Translations under genes and position numbers: made by a program
In this document: piece by piece, positions 1-10,520 of the stretch
How the letters are laid out: each line of letters starts with the position of its first letter
Numbering within the stretch: position 1 is the stretch's first letter
Assembly: GCA_020205615.1 (NCBI GenBank)
Contig: CM035170.1
Span: forward strand, 27,313,568-27,377,567
DNA from: Panax quinquefolius
Lineage: Eukaryota; Streptophyta; Magnoliopsida; Apiales; Araliaceae
DNA length: 64,000 nt
Reading direction: 5' to 3'
The notes under the pieces: model-generated
The model's input: only the letters and a program-made list of their open reading frames with translations
Databases searched by the model: none
What the model was told of the DNA's origin: nothing

Positions 1-13
1 TGGGGGCGTCACA
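1..13 (+). repeat. 3' end of a plus-strand Ty3-type LTR
   Basis: The window opens with TGGGGGCGTCACA, the same terminus that closes other plus-strand LTRs here, for example at 46185. It is not followed by a primer-binding site, so it is the right edge of a 3' LTR or solo LTR. AATAA (14-18) would be its target duplication; the left copy lies outside the window. Confidence 0.55.
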
Positions 14-315
14 AATAATAACCCGTGAATAGTACCCCTGTGAAAATATTGATATTTAATAAGAAAGTTCATATCAATATTCAAACAAAACGATACTAGA
101 TGAAGCGCAAAACTCAGTGATATTCCACTAATTTCAAGGATTATTGAAGCAATACTTACCATAGTAAGTTTAGATTTAAGAATATGAACATAAATAACAT
201 ACGAAACTGCAAATGGATTTTCACCCGTCATACGGTACGTAATCCGCGTAGACAGGTTATTCCGACATATTAATGGATGAATACGAAAAAAATAGAATTC
301 CTTATGAATACGAAC
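14..315 (-). repeat. LTR fragment, same family as solo LTR G
   Basis: Read on the minus strand, this stretch shares short exact blocks with G, including GGAATAACCTGT near 245 and 35150 and TGAAATTAGTGGAATATC near 120 and 45208. It corresponds to the tandem-repeat part of that LTR. Its right edge is fused to a broken reverse transcriptase near 315, with no LTR terminus or target duplication at the junction, so the fusion looks like a deletion or illegitimate recombination rather than an insertion. Confidence 0.55.
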
Positions 316-797
316 ACCACGAAAAACTTGTCCAAATAATATTTGAACACTCTGGTCATCATATCCATAAATACAACTGGTGCATTAGTCAACCCAAATG
401 ACATCACCAGAAACTCGTAATGACCATAAACAGTCCTGAATGCGGTCTTTGGTATGTCTTCATTCCTAACCTTCAGCTGATGGTACCCCGCCCTTAAATC
501 TATTTTAGAAAAATTCTTGGCCCCTTTTAACTGATCAAAAAGATCGTTGATCATGGGCAATGGGTACTTATTCTTTATCGTTAACTTGTTCAACTCACGA
601 TAGTCGATACAAAGTCTTAAAGATCCGTCCTTCTTGTTGACAAACAGTATCGGTGCTCCCCACGGCGAAACACTTGGTTGTATATACGTCCTGTCCAACA
701 GTTCTTGAAACTGCACCATTAACTCCTTTATCTCCACTGGCGCCACACGATATGGTGCCCTGGAATTTGGTGCCGCTCCTGGCACAATGTCTATCAC
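316..797 (-). pseudogene. Element A reverse transcriptase, 3'-truncated
   Basis: Ty3/gypsy RT fragment copying element RNA into DNA in the cytoplasmic particle. Visible in order are the protease-RT linker, the [10 protein letters not shown] block, [30 protein letters not shown] and [14 protein letters not shown] (first catalytic Asp in KIDL), then [17 protein letters not shown]. The protein leaves the family consensus just after the VVF that should precede the two catalytic Asp residues (FIDD in H). Those residues, RNase H and integrase are absent, and the DNA beyond is an unrelated LTR fragment. It is upstream-contiguous with the A protease at 798-1337. Dead copy. Confidence 0.9.
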
Positions 798-1337
798 GAA
801 CTCGATCTCCTAAACAAGTGGAAGACCCGACAATTCACTTGGAAATACATCCATGAATTCACTCACTATAGGTATTTGTTCCATGGTTGCTCCCACTCTC
901 TGGGTATCAACCACATGGCACAAATAACCTATATACCCCTTCCTTAACAGTTTCCTAGTTTGTGTCATGGTAAGACAACACGAACGTCCCAACGATTTAT
1001 TACCGTAAAATACTATCTGAGGTTGTTTTAACGTTCTAATATTTACGCATTTCTTTTGACAATCTATAATTGCCCCATGGTTCACCAACCAATCCATTCC
1101 GAGAATTACGTCGAATTCTCCTAACTTTATCGGTATCAGGTCTACCGATAATTTACAACCCCGAATGTCTACGCAACAACTCCTATGAATATCTTCAACA
1201 GGAATTATTTCTTCGTTTTCTACCTTAATATTTAAAGGTATAGGCAACTTTTGGGAGGTAATCCTAATTGTCTAAAAAAATCACATGCAATAAACGAACA
1301 GGTAGCACCCGAATCAAACAGCACGTATGCATTTAGA
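798..1337 (-). pseudogene. Element A aspartic protease region
   Basis: Retropepsin-like protease that would release gag and pol proteins from the polyprotein. The active-site stretch DSGATCSFI is encoded on the minus strand near 1285-1320. A frameshift near 1250 separates it from the downstream part (810-1247), which carries the conserved GEFDVILGMDWL block (flap and C-terminal ILG motif) and IDCQKKCVN. The active site is DSG rather than DTG, as in related B. It sits between gag zinc knuckles and RT, the Ty3 order. Broken by frameshift and stops. Confidence 0.85.
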
Positions 1338-2117
1338 TCATTGATCAGAATAATACATGTGAGTACGTCCCCCTGAGGCCATCGCATCTTGGACGGTCAT
1401 ATTAAACGTATGGGTCGTCGGTCTACCCGACTGCGCTGGACCCATAATAGTTAACTTACCACTATTGGCACCCTTATTCCCATCCGTCCCCTTCTTCGGG
1501 CAGTTCTTTGCCATGTGGTCAGTTGACCCACACACAAAGCATCTGTGGTTCTACTTCAGACTCGAAAAGTTAGGCGCAATGTGCCCCTCCTGCCCACAAT
1601 TGTAATACACGGCCTTACCCTTGAGACAAACTCCTAAATGTGTCGTCCCACATGTCTTGCGGGCCTCCATCCTCCTCTTCAGGTCCCCTAGTTTCACTCC
1701 TGTATTCCTAGAGCTAATCACCTTCCGCTTGTACCCTTCGCCACTCCCGCTGGCTCCCTCGATCTTCACTCCCCCGTCTACTTTCCCTTTATTCTTCTTG
1801 TCTTTGTGGTACTGGCTCAACGCCTCACTACCACCTTCGGTGATTATCGCCTTCTCTAATATGATTCCAAAGAAAGTAATTTGGAACAGCGATATGCAAT
1901 TATAGAGGCAGGGTTTCAAGCCCTACTCAAACCGTCGAGCTTTTCTAACCTCGGTGTCCACTTGGTGAGGAGCGAACCTCGCCAGTTCATTAAACTTGGT
2001 GGCGTATTGGGGAACTATCGTGTCCCCTAGTTTTAATTCCAGAAACCGCATCTCCATCCTTCCTTGCATGCTCATGGGAAAGTAGTTCTCAAAATATATC
2101 TCTTTGAAGCTCGCCCA
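1338..2117 (-). pseudogene. Element A gag, C-terminal part with two zinc knuckles
   Basis: C-terminal half of the capsid/nucleocapsid protein. The region 1923-2117 continues the capsid domain (FLELKLGD, YATKFNELARFAPH). A basic linker follows, then two CCHC knuckles. The first, YYNCGQEGHIAPNF, has lost its first and last Cys. The second, CFVCGSTDHMAKNC near 1500-1545, is intact. An in-frame stop lies near 1920. Gag is interrupted exactly at 2117/10521 by E1, with TSD GCCCA/ACCCA (one mismatch), and resumes at 10521. Confidence 0.88.
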
Positions 2118-2312
2118 TGTGACGCCCCCAAAATAGGTCCAATCCATCCTACCAATTCTAAGTCGCCAAATACATGGTAAAGAAAATAACTACAACTTTA
2201 TTACAATAATTGTCGTGTAAAATACAACAACACATATGTTGTGAGTTTTGATACAAATATATACCAACTGTGACTCTGGACACCAACTTGGATAGCACGT
2301 CACAATGGCACC

Positions 2313-2663
2313 TTACATAAAGGTACAGTCAATAACTGTTTAAGAAATTAAAATCTTTGGAAAATAATCAAGAAAACCTTCGTACATGGGAGGCCATGCA
2401 TCTAGATTATAATAGATATCATATGCCCACAGAATTATCCTTGGTTGACCTAATAGACCCCAAAGAAAAACGAGAAGATTACTATCATGTTCTTTCTAGT
2501 GGTGAGTCTTCTCTTGTCATATAATTATCTCCGTTGTCTCCAAGTGAGAATTACATTTCAAATAAACTCCAAGATCATATAGGTAGTGCTCGTAGATATA
2601 CTCAGCAAATTGATGTGCACAACCCTGTATTATGATAACACGAGTTTGTATGTCATTAGACAT
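2313..2663 (-). pseudogene. LTR-borne 116-codon ORF, E1 3' LTR copy
   Basis: Minus-strand frame starting at ATG 2663 and ending at TAA 2313, sense to the element and in predicted exon 2 of its leader. The span is exactly 351 bp, as in the other two copies (6553-6903, 61583-61933). Recognisable segments are MSNDIQTRVII, AEYIYEHYLYDLGVYLK, a KTHH-KEHD stretch and NLLVFLWGLLGQPRIILW. Three in-frame nonsense codons break it. I do not recognise the product; it is not gag or pol, has no signal peptide, and is rich in Tyr, Ile and Leu. It could be a captured host fragment or a lineage-specific element gene. Confidence 0.55.
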
Positions 2664-2880
2664 CTTGTATGATAGTGGCAAAACACCCTTCCAAAGTTGA
2701 GTTCACCTCACCCTATTCGGTTCACAAAAATTAAATATCAAATAACATATACAATACGACACACTTATCTAAAGTTCTCAATAAATTTATTTCCATACTA
2801 TTTAGGGAGAACCTCAATAGCTATAGACCACCGTTCTATTCCCCTGTTATCCCCACTCGACCCAGCTACACTCTTATTAC

Positions 2881-4410
2881 CTGAAAGGAATTGTGAAGCA
2901 AAATGGTGAGCACAACTAGCTCAGTAAAGAATATTATGACTAAAGATAATTAAATTATCAATAGCCTTCATCAGTAATAAATCGGAGATTTAGAACATAT
3001 GGTAGATGATAAAACTTTTCAACCATAGTTGCAGCGGAACGAGCAATCCATTAAAAGAGTCAAACAGACCATAAAGTCTATTATCTTCTCCACGTTAAAA
3101 GTCCATCAACAATGTTTTATCCCTGTAACATCAATCGACAGTTCTTTTCCACAATCATATAAATAACTCATAATCATAATTGTAGTTCTAAATTCCTCTT
3201 CTCATCGAGGACGAAGATAATTTTCATCACATGTCTTTACCTGAAACTTCAAAGATCAAGGTTATACCAAATCACAGTTCCTGTTTATAATCATACTAAT
3301 AAATTCATCTTTGCACTACGGGCCAAAGATATTCATTATCATTTCATCTTTGCACTACAAGCCAAAGATATTCAACAACAGGTCATCTTTGCACTACGGG
3401 TCATCATACCAATAATCTACCCATCTTTACACTTAAGTCAAAGAGAAATTTCTTCACCAAGATTATAAAAATATTATATATAATAATAAAAACAATATGA
3501 TCAAATATTGATTTAATTTCAAGAGTAAGATTCATAAATCAACAATAATTTGGTCAGAAAAAGAAACCAATTTTATCGTGAATAGTACCCCGTGAATAGT
3601 AACTCTGACCCAAAAAGATAAACTTTCACAATAAAATCCATATCAATATTTATAACACCTTAATCCAAATGTTATAAATCACATAAAATTTCATAAGCTA
3701 ATATTATTAATATTATAATAATACTTTAATCATTTCTTAAACTTATAAATAATTTAATCCAAATGTTTACACTTTATTAAATAATGCATTTAATCATCCT
3801 AAAATGCCAAATTCATAAGATTTCATCACCAATAACCAAAACCATCATAAAAAATCTGCATATACCTCATATAGGATTCTCAAGCCATAAAATCCTATTT
3901 TCCAATTTTCTTCCTTCACATAACATATTTAATTCATTTACTCATAACTAGACCATTTTCATGAAAAATATCAAATCAGTTCCAAACATATTTCTTTTCT
4001 GAAATTTAGCGTAATATAGTCCCATATTGAACATATATTTTTCTCAAAAATTTTAAAATTTATTTACTATTTTTCATCTGGCCAAAACTGCCGAATATTT
4101 AGACATTTATCATAAGTTGAACTTTTGTCTAAAAATTCCAAAATTTACAGAGTATATTTCTGTCATATACATATACTCCCAATAAAAATTTCATCAATTT
4201 TGGAGTTAACCACAAGGAGTTATAAGGGTTTACTTTTAAAATAGGCTTTTCTCATAAAATTCATAACCCCTGATCTATACATCCAAAAATCGCCATATTT
4301 GGACACAATCAATAAAACTCATCAAACTATCATTTCAAATTTTTCCAGAATTTTTGAAGGATGGAAAAAGTACGAAACTGAAAAACATAATAACCCTTAA
4401 AATCTCTCAC
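2881..4410 (-). other. Predicted leader intron, E1 3' LTR
   Basis: Read on the minus strand, the donor TTTTGAG|GTGAGAG follows the TATA box by about 170 bases. The acceptor CCTTTCAG|GTAATAAG lies 760 bases before the LTR end. Exon 2 then contains the LTR-borne reading frame, whose ATG is 217 bases downstream of the acceptor. Equivalent sites occur in most LTRs here. Splicing is not demonstrated. Confidence 0.4.
3307..3402. repeat. Hairpin minisatellite, about 2.5 copies
   Basis: Copies start at 3307, 3346 and 3385, a 39-bp period. Each full copy is ATCTTTG, a 10-base spacer (CACTACGGGC or CACTACAAGC), then CAAAGAT. The third copy stops within the spacer and jumps to sequence found about 260 bp further on in the partner LTR. 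Confidence 0.85.
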
Positions 4411-6024
4411 CTCAAAAGAGCAGTAATTCTGACTGGAATATCGGATGAAAAGCCGAAGGAAACTTGTATTGAAAAGCAACTCTCAAAGTATCTAAATACT
4501 CACAAAAATACGCTCAAAAATATTGAGAGAGAAAACTTATGTTTCTGGTGTGATTTTCAATTCTAACATAAGCACCTATTTATAGGAAAATGCTAGAACA
4601 CCAAAGGAGACTAAATTAATAAATTATTAATTTACTTTATACGCATGCCATTTTGAAAAAAATGGCAGCCATCACCTTTGAAAATCCATTTCAGCACATG
4701 CATTCAATCACCAACCAAAAAGTGGGGCCCGCCTTCTAGAATTTCCACTAAAAACATTTATAAAAAACAATTTCTGTATCAGTCACCTCTTAAAATTCAT
4801 AAGAAATCATGCGTTAATTTTTAACGGTTCAAAATTTGTGGACATATACTCAACTTATATATGTATAATATATCCAAAATTACAAAGATCCAACGGTTGG
4901 ATTAAAAATTATAACTCATGCAATATATCTTAAGAACATCGATTATCGGATTATAAGTCCTTCGACCGATTTCATTCAAAATTCACCACTTAAATATCCA
5001 CAAAGAGATTTTTTTGGTGATTCTAATTTCTACAAGTTAGTTTACTTCCGTGGCATTCTTTTGATATATTTCTAATCTCCTAACTCATTATACACAAAAG
5101 ATTATGGATTTTACAAAATTAAGTAATAAACTAATTTTTTCTAAAAATCCCATATTTTGTTCTCCATTTCGACAAAATAATCGATAAAACACCTCATCAT
5201 TAATTCCTTCACTTATAACCACATAAATAAATCCATCATTTATATCCGTATCAAATAAATATTTCCTTATCATATAAATCAATAATTAATTATTCACAAA
5301 TAATATTATGTAATCACAATTATGACAACTAAAGCGGGTTCCTGTGAAAGAAGGGCTTTTCGATAATGATTTCTCCTTCTTTGGCGCCGCAATTAGGTGA
5401 CCAAACCTCTCCTCGATGTAACTTTCTAGACATTGCCAATAATGTTATCTAATAATATTATTCAAATAATATGAATTATTGATCCGATAATGGAAAATAT
5501 TGTCAAATGACAATTATTAAAACAACAATAATATAAACTATCAATATTTGTAATTATTGAATCAATAAAATAAAATATTGAATAGTAACTCATCGTAACA
5601 ATTATTGAGTAAAGGCCTTCACGTAAGAATCAATAATTCTAAAATATCAGGCAATAATACGTAAAGTGTCATCGCATGCAACCACGCGTAGACATCGTAT
5701 TTTAACCACCGTGTATTCCAAAAGTGTTAATTCAGAACCATTACGCTATTAATTATAAAACTCATACTTTGTCATTTTCTTCCTCCGAAAATTATCCTGT
5801 TATGGGGCCCACGAACGATCATCTTGCCGCATTTAATATTATTACAAAAAAGAATATTCCACGACCAAACAAATATTCCCCGACAAAAGGAATATTTTAT
5901 AACCACTTGCTTATTTTGAAAAAAATTTATATATATCACCCTTAACTTTAACTTTTTATCAATTTAACCATTTACTAAATAGGAAAATTGAATACTTTTA
6001 TTTCATAAAATTCGGGATCTTACA

Positions 6025-6040
6025 ATCTCCCCTCCTTATG
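6025..6040 (-). other. E1 polypurine tract
   Basis: Pyrimidine run ATCTCCCCTCCTTAT directly beside the 3' LTR; on the element strand it is ATAAGGAGGGGAGAT, the plus-strand primer for DNA synthesis. It matches the tract of H at 42397-42409. Confidence 0.8.
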
Positions 6041-6082
6041 AAATTTCGTCCCCGAAATTTACGTACCTGGTATTTCAAAGAG

Positions 6083-6169
6083 TTAAGAATACCTTACTTT
6101 CATTTCAGATTCCATCTTCCCTGTCATCATGATTTCTCTATTGCCCATCTCCTGTATTTCAGATATCAT
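6083..6169 (-). CDS. Mini-ORF joining the gag start to the pol C-terminus
   Basis: A 28-codon frame, ATG at 6169 to TAA at 6083, is the only sense frame from the gag-start position in the E1 interior. Its first 18 codons match nothing I recognise. The end, MESEMKVRYS, aligns with ESEMKARYPH at the chromodomain-like tail of H integrase (42340-42355). The upstream leader aligns with the gag leader of H (37795-37843). This is therefore an internal deletion joining gag start to pol end. A translated product is possible but a function is not implied; the segment may be kept only because it adjoins the polypurine tract. Confidence 0.45.
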   Translation of the reverse strand: MISEIQEMGNREIMMTGKMESEMKVRYS

Positions 6170-6343
6170 TCTAGAATACAGCTTCAAAATAAGGGTTAAT
6201 TGAACAAATTAACATTTCACATAATATCCCGATATTATGACTAACCAACAATTAAGCTTAGGTAGGATACACTAGCGAAAGATTTAATCATCTCTCCCCT
6301 CCTAGTTCTATTCCCCGATCTCCGCCAGAGATCATATCCCTAA

Positions 6344-6356
6344 GCTCTGATACCAA
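6344..6356 (-). other. E1 primer-binding site (tRNA-iMet)
   Basis: GCTCTGATACCAA, reverse complement TTGGTATCAGAGC, next to the 5' LTR end. This is an exact match to the plant initiator tRNA-Met primer site; A, B, C and H have one substitution (AAAGC for AGAGC). Confidence 0.85.
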
Positions 6357-6552
6357 CTGTGACACCCCCAAAATAGGTCCAATCCATCCAACCTATTCTG
6401 AGTCGCCAAATACATGGTACAGAAAACAACTACAACTTTATAACAAAAATTGTCGTGCAAAATAAAACAACACTTATGTTATGAGTTTTGATACAAATAT
6501 ATACCAACTGTGACTCTGGACACCAACTTGGATAGCACGTCACAATGGCACC

Positions 6553-6903
6553 TTACATAAAGGTATAGTCAATAACTATTTTAGAAATTAAAATCTTTGT
6601 AAAATAATCAAGAAAACCTTCATACATGGGAGGCCATGCGTCTAGGTTATAATACATATCATATGCCCACAGAATTATCCTTGGTTGACCTAATAGACCT
6701 CAAAGAAAAACGAGAAGATTACTATCATGTTCTTTCCAGTGGTGAGTCTTCTCTTGACATATAATTATCTCTGTTGTCTCCAAGTGAGAATTACATTTCA
6801 AATAAACTCCAAGATCATATAGGTAGTGCTCGTAGATATACTCAGCAAGTGGATGTGCACAACCCTGTCTTATGATAACACGAGTTTGTATATCATTAGA
6901 CAT
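6553..6903 (-). pseudogene. LTR-borne 116-codon ORF, E1 5' LTR copy
   Basis: Best preserved of three copies: ATG at 6903, one internal TGA at 6700-6702 where the E1 3' LTR and E2 copies have TGG (Trp), then open to TAA at 6553. Comparing it with the E2 copy by hand gives about 41 substitutions and no indels: about 21 at third codon positions, 13 at first and 7 at second. That pattern fits past purifying selection on a protein. Segments conserved in E1 and E2 include GCAHPLAEYIYE and ETTEIIICQEK. Product unknown. At least three ATGs precede it in predicted exon 2, so translation is uncertain. Confidence 0.6.
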
Positions 6904-7120
6904 CTTGTATGATAGTGGAAAAACACCCTTCCAATGTTGAGTTCACCTCACCCTATTCGGTTCACCAAAATTAAATATCAAATGACATATACAATACGAC
7001 ACACTTGTCTAAAGTTCTCAATAAAATTATTTCCATACTATTTAGGGAGAACCTCAACAGCTATAGACAACCATTTTGTTCCCTTGTTATCCCCGCTCGA
7101 CCCAGCTACACTCTTATTAC

Positions 7121-8914
7121 CTGAACGGAATTTTGAAGCAAAAGAGTGAGCACAACTAGCTCATTAAAGAATATCATGACTAAAGATAATTAAATTATCA
7201 ATAGCCTTCATCAGTAATAAATCGGAGATTTAGAACATATGGTAGATGATAAAACTTTTCAACCATAGTTGCAGCGGAATGAGCAATTCATTAGAAGAGT
7301 CCAATAGACCATAAAGTCTATTATCTTCTCCACGTTAAAAGTCCATCAACAATGTTTTATCCCTGTAACATCAATCGACGGTTCCTTTCCACAATCATAT
7401 AAATAACTCATAATCATAATTGTAGTTCTAAATTCCTCTTCTCATCGAGGACGAAGATAATTTTCATCACATGTCTTTACCTAAAACTTCAAAGATCATG
7501 GTTATACCAAATCACAGTTCCTATTTATAATCATACTAATAAATTCAACTTTGCACTACGGGCCAAAGATATTCATTTTCATTTCATCTTTGCACTACAG
7601 GCCAAAGATATTAAACAACAGGTCATCTTTGCACTACGGGCCAAAGATATTCATCAACAATTCATCTTTGCACAACAGGCCAAAGATATTCAACAACAGG
7701 TCATCTTTGCACTACAGGCCAAAGATATTCATATCTCAAAGAAATACATAATCATTTCAGAATGTCTATAAACCATAATTATAATCAAGTTGATCAATTC
7801 ACCTTTGCACTTAAACTAAAGATATTCAATTATAAATTCAATGGTCATGATCATACCAGTCAACGATTCAACTTTTCACTACTGGCCAAAGAGAACTCAT
7901 AGTCACAATCATACCAATAATCTACCCATCTTTACACTTAAGTCAAAGAGAAATTTCTTCACCAGGATTATAAAAATATTATATATAATAATAAAAACAA
8001 TATGATCAAAAATGGATTTAATTTCAAGAGTAAGATTCATAAATCAACGATAATTTGTTCAGAAAAAGAAACCAATTTTATCGTGAATAGTACCCTATGA
8101 ATAGTAACTCTAACACAAAAAGATAAACTTTCACAATAAAATCCATATCAATATTTATAACACCTTAATCCAAATGTTATAAATCACATAAAATCTTATA
8201 AGCTAATATTATTAATATTACAACGATACTTTAATCATTTCTTAAACTTATAAACAATTTAATCCAATTGTTTACACTTTATTAATTAATGCATTTAATC
8301 ATCCTAAAATGCCAAACTCATAAGATTTCATCACCAATAACCAAAACCATCATCAAAAATCTGCATATACCTCATATAGGATTCTCAAGCCATAAAATAA
8401 TATTTTCCAATTTTCTTCCTTCACATAACATATTTAATTCGTTTACTCATAACTAGATCATTTTCATGAAAAATATCAAATCAATTCCAAAAATATTTCT
8501 TTTCTAGAATTTAGCATAATATAGTCCCATATTGAACATATATTTTTCTCAGAAATTTTAAAATTCATTTACTATTTTTCATATGGCCAAAACTGTCGAA
8601 TATTTAGACATTTATCATAATTGAACTTTTGTCTAAAAATTCCGAAATTTACCGAGTATACTTCTGTCATATACATGTACTCCCAATAAAAATTTCATCA
8701 ATTTTGGAGTTAACCACAATGAGTTATAAGGGTTTACTTTTAAAATAGTCTTTTCTCATAAAATTCATAACCCCTAATCTATACATCCAAAAATCGCCAT
8801 TTTTGGACACAATCAATAAAACTCATCAAACTATCATTTCAAATTTTTCCAGAATTTTTGAAGGTTGGAAAAAGTACAGAACTGAAAAACATAATAACCC
8901 TTAAAATCCCGTAC
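7121..8914 (-). other. Predicted leader intron, E1 5' LTR
   Basis: Minus-strand donor TTTTGAG|GTACGGG and acceptor CCGTTCAG|GTAATAAG. The donor is weaker than in other LTRs (GTACGG). The LTR-borne frame starts 217 bases after the acceptor, the same distance as in the 3' LTR copy. Confidence 0.4.
7547..7726. repeat. 39-bp hairpin minisatellite, five copies
   Basis: Stem starts fall at 7547, 7586, 7625, 7664 and 7703, an exact 39-bp period. Each unit is ATCTTTG (AACTTTG in the first copy), a 10-base loop beginning CACTAC or CACAAC, then CAAAGAT. Two degenerate units follow near 7800 and 7867. The array lies inside the predicted leader intron. Confidence 0.9.
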
Positions 8915-10346
8915 CTCAAAAGAGCAGTACTTCTGACTGGAATATCGGATGAAAAGCCGAAGGAAACTTGTATTGAAAAGCAACTCTCAAAGTATCTAAA
9001 TACTCACAAAAATACGATCAACAATATTGAGAGAGAAAACTTATGTTTCTGGTGTGATTTTCAATTCTAACATAAGCAACTATTTTATAGAAAATGCTAG
9101 AACACCAAAGGAGACTAAATTAATAAACTATTAATTTATTTTATAAGCATGCCATTTTGAAAAAAAAAATGGCAGCCATCACCTTTGAAAATCCATTTCA
9201 GCACATGCATTCAATCACCAACCAAAAAGTGGGGCCCGCCTTCTAGAATTTCCACTAAAAACATTTATAAAAAACAATTTCTGTATCAGTCACCTCTTAA
9301 AATTCATAAGAAATCATGCGTTAATTTTTAACGGTTCAAAATTTGTGGACATATACTCAACTTATATATGTATAATATATCCAAAAATTACAAAGATCCA
9401 ACGGTCGGATTAAAAATTATAACTCATGCAATATATCTTAAGAACACTGATTATCGGATTATAAGTCCTTCTGACCAGTTTCATTCAAAAATTCACCACG
9501 AAATATCCACAAAGATTTTTTTGGTGATTCTAATTTCTACGGTTAGTTTACTTCCAGGGCATTCTTTTGATATACGGCTTGTCTCCTAACTCATTATACA
9601 CAAAGATTATGGATTTTACAAAATTAAGTAATAAACTAATTTTTTCTAAAAATCCCATATTTTGTTCTCCATTTCGACAAAATACTGATAAAACACCTCA
9701 TCATTAATTCCTTCACTTATAACCACATAAATAAATCCATCATTTATATCCGTATCAAATAAATATTTTCTTATCATATAAATCAATAATTAATTATTCA
9801 CAAATAATATTATAGAATCACAATTATGACAACTCAGCGGTGCCCCGTGAAAGAAGGGCTTTTCGATAATGATTTCTCCTCATCGGCGCCGCAATTAGGT
9901 GACCAAACCTCTCCTTGATGTAACTTTCTAGACATTGCCAATAATGTTATCTAATAATATTATTCAAATAATATGAATTATTGATCTGATAATGGAAAAT
10001 ATTGTGCAATGAAAATTATTGAAACAACAATAATATAAACTATCAACGCAGCAATTATTGAATCAATAAAATAAAATATTGAATAGTAACTACTGTAACA
10101 ATTATTGAGTAGTGCCTTCTTATGTAAGAATCAATAATTCCAAAAATACTGTTCAATACCGTGGTGCTATCGCGCAACCAACGCCAGACATCGTATTTTA
10201 ACCACCGGGTATTCCAACAGTGTTAACGGTAACCATTATGCCATTAATTATAAAAATGCATACTTTGTCATTTTCTTCCTCCGACAATTATCCTGTTATG
10301 GGGCCCACGAATGAATGCGCCGTCGTACGGATATTCCTGACAAAAA

Positions 10347-10392
10347 GAATATTCCACGACCAAACGAATATTCCCCGACAAAAGGAATATTT
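10347..10392. promoter_or_regulatory. Phased GAATATTC palindromes, E1 5' LTR U3
   Basis: GAATATTC at 10347-10354 and 10366-10373 and GAATATTT at 10385-10392, spaced 19 bp. The same 19-bp phasing occurs in U3 of D, C, G and H. GAAnnTTC is the core of a heat-shock element, but the factor is unknown. Confidence 0.5.
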
Positions 10393-10520
10393 TAAAACCA
10401 CTTGCTTATTTTGACAAAAATTTATATATATCACCCTTAACTTTAACTTTTTTATCAATTTAACCATTTACTAAATAGGAAAATTGAATACTTTTATTTC
10501 ATAAAATTCGGGGTCTTACA

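Larger units (their letters stand above)
2118..6024 (-). repeat. E1 3' LTR (3907 bp)
   Basis: Begins TGTGACGCCCCC and ends GGGATCTTACA in plus orientation, the reverse complement of TG...CA LTR ends. A TATA box (TATAAATAG, minus) lies at 4576-4584. A predicted donor is at 4410, an acceptor at 2881, and the LTR-borne reading frame at 2313-2663. It is 256 bp shorter than its partner LTR, chiefly because about 260 bp are missing from within the third copy of the 39-bp hairpin repeat near 3402. In the first 220 aligned bases I count about 14 differences from the 5' LTR. Confidence 0.88.
2118..10520 (-). mobile_element. E1: non-autonomous Ty3-type element with 4-kb LTRs
   Basis: Complete insertion in the gag of element A: 3' LTR 2118-6024, 333-bp internal region, 5' LTR 6358-10520, all read on the minus strand. 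TSDs are GCCCA (2113-2117) and ACCCA (10521-10525). The internal region keeps a PBS, the gag-start leader, the last codons of pol and a polypurine tract, but no protein domain. Because PBS, PPT and both LTRs are present and the TSDs match, it most likely moved in this form, using proteins from an autonomous relative. It resembles the LARD class (large LTR, little or no coding sequence), with an unusually short interior. Confidence 0.85.
6358..10520 (-). repeat. E1 5' LTR (4163 bp)
   Basis: TGTGACACCCCC...GGGGTCTTACA in plus orientation, flanked by the E1 PBS on the left and element A gag on the right. It contains a degenerate TATA box near 9080-9090, a predicted donor at 8914, an acceptor at 7121, the LTR-borne frame at 6553-6903, a five-copy 39-bp hairpin array at 7547-7726 and three GAATATTC-type palindromes at 10347-10392. 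It is the more complete of the two E1 LTRs. Confidence 0.88.

Noticed and set aside
6934..7149. 71-codon plus-strand ORF with a match at 2697-2909
   Set aside because: Antisense to the element and shared only by the two LTRs of one insertion; the frame is broken in E2.
7551..7751. 66-codon ORF with 13-residue repeats, and a CRISPR-like regular array
   Set aside because: The 39-bp period is divisible by three, so the hairpin minisatellite yields an open frame by chance. There are no unique spacers, and the context is a plant LTR.
8858..9070. 70-codon plus-strand ORF, also at 4354-4566
   Set aside because: Antisense over the promoter and leader of the E1 LTRs; similarity reflects LTR duplication, not coding constraint.
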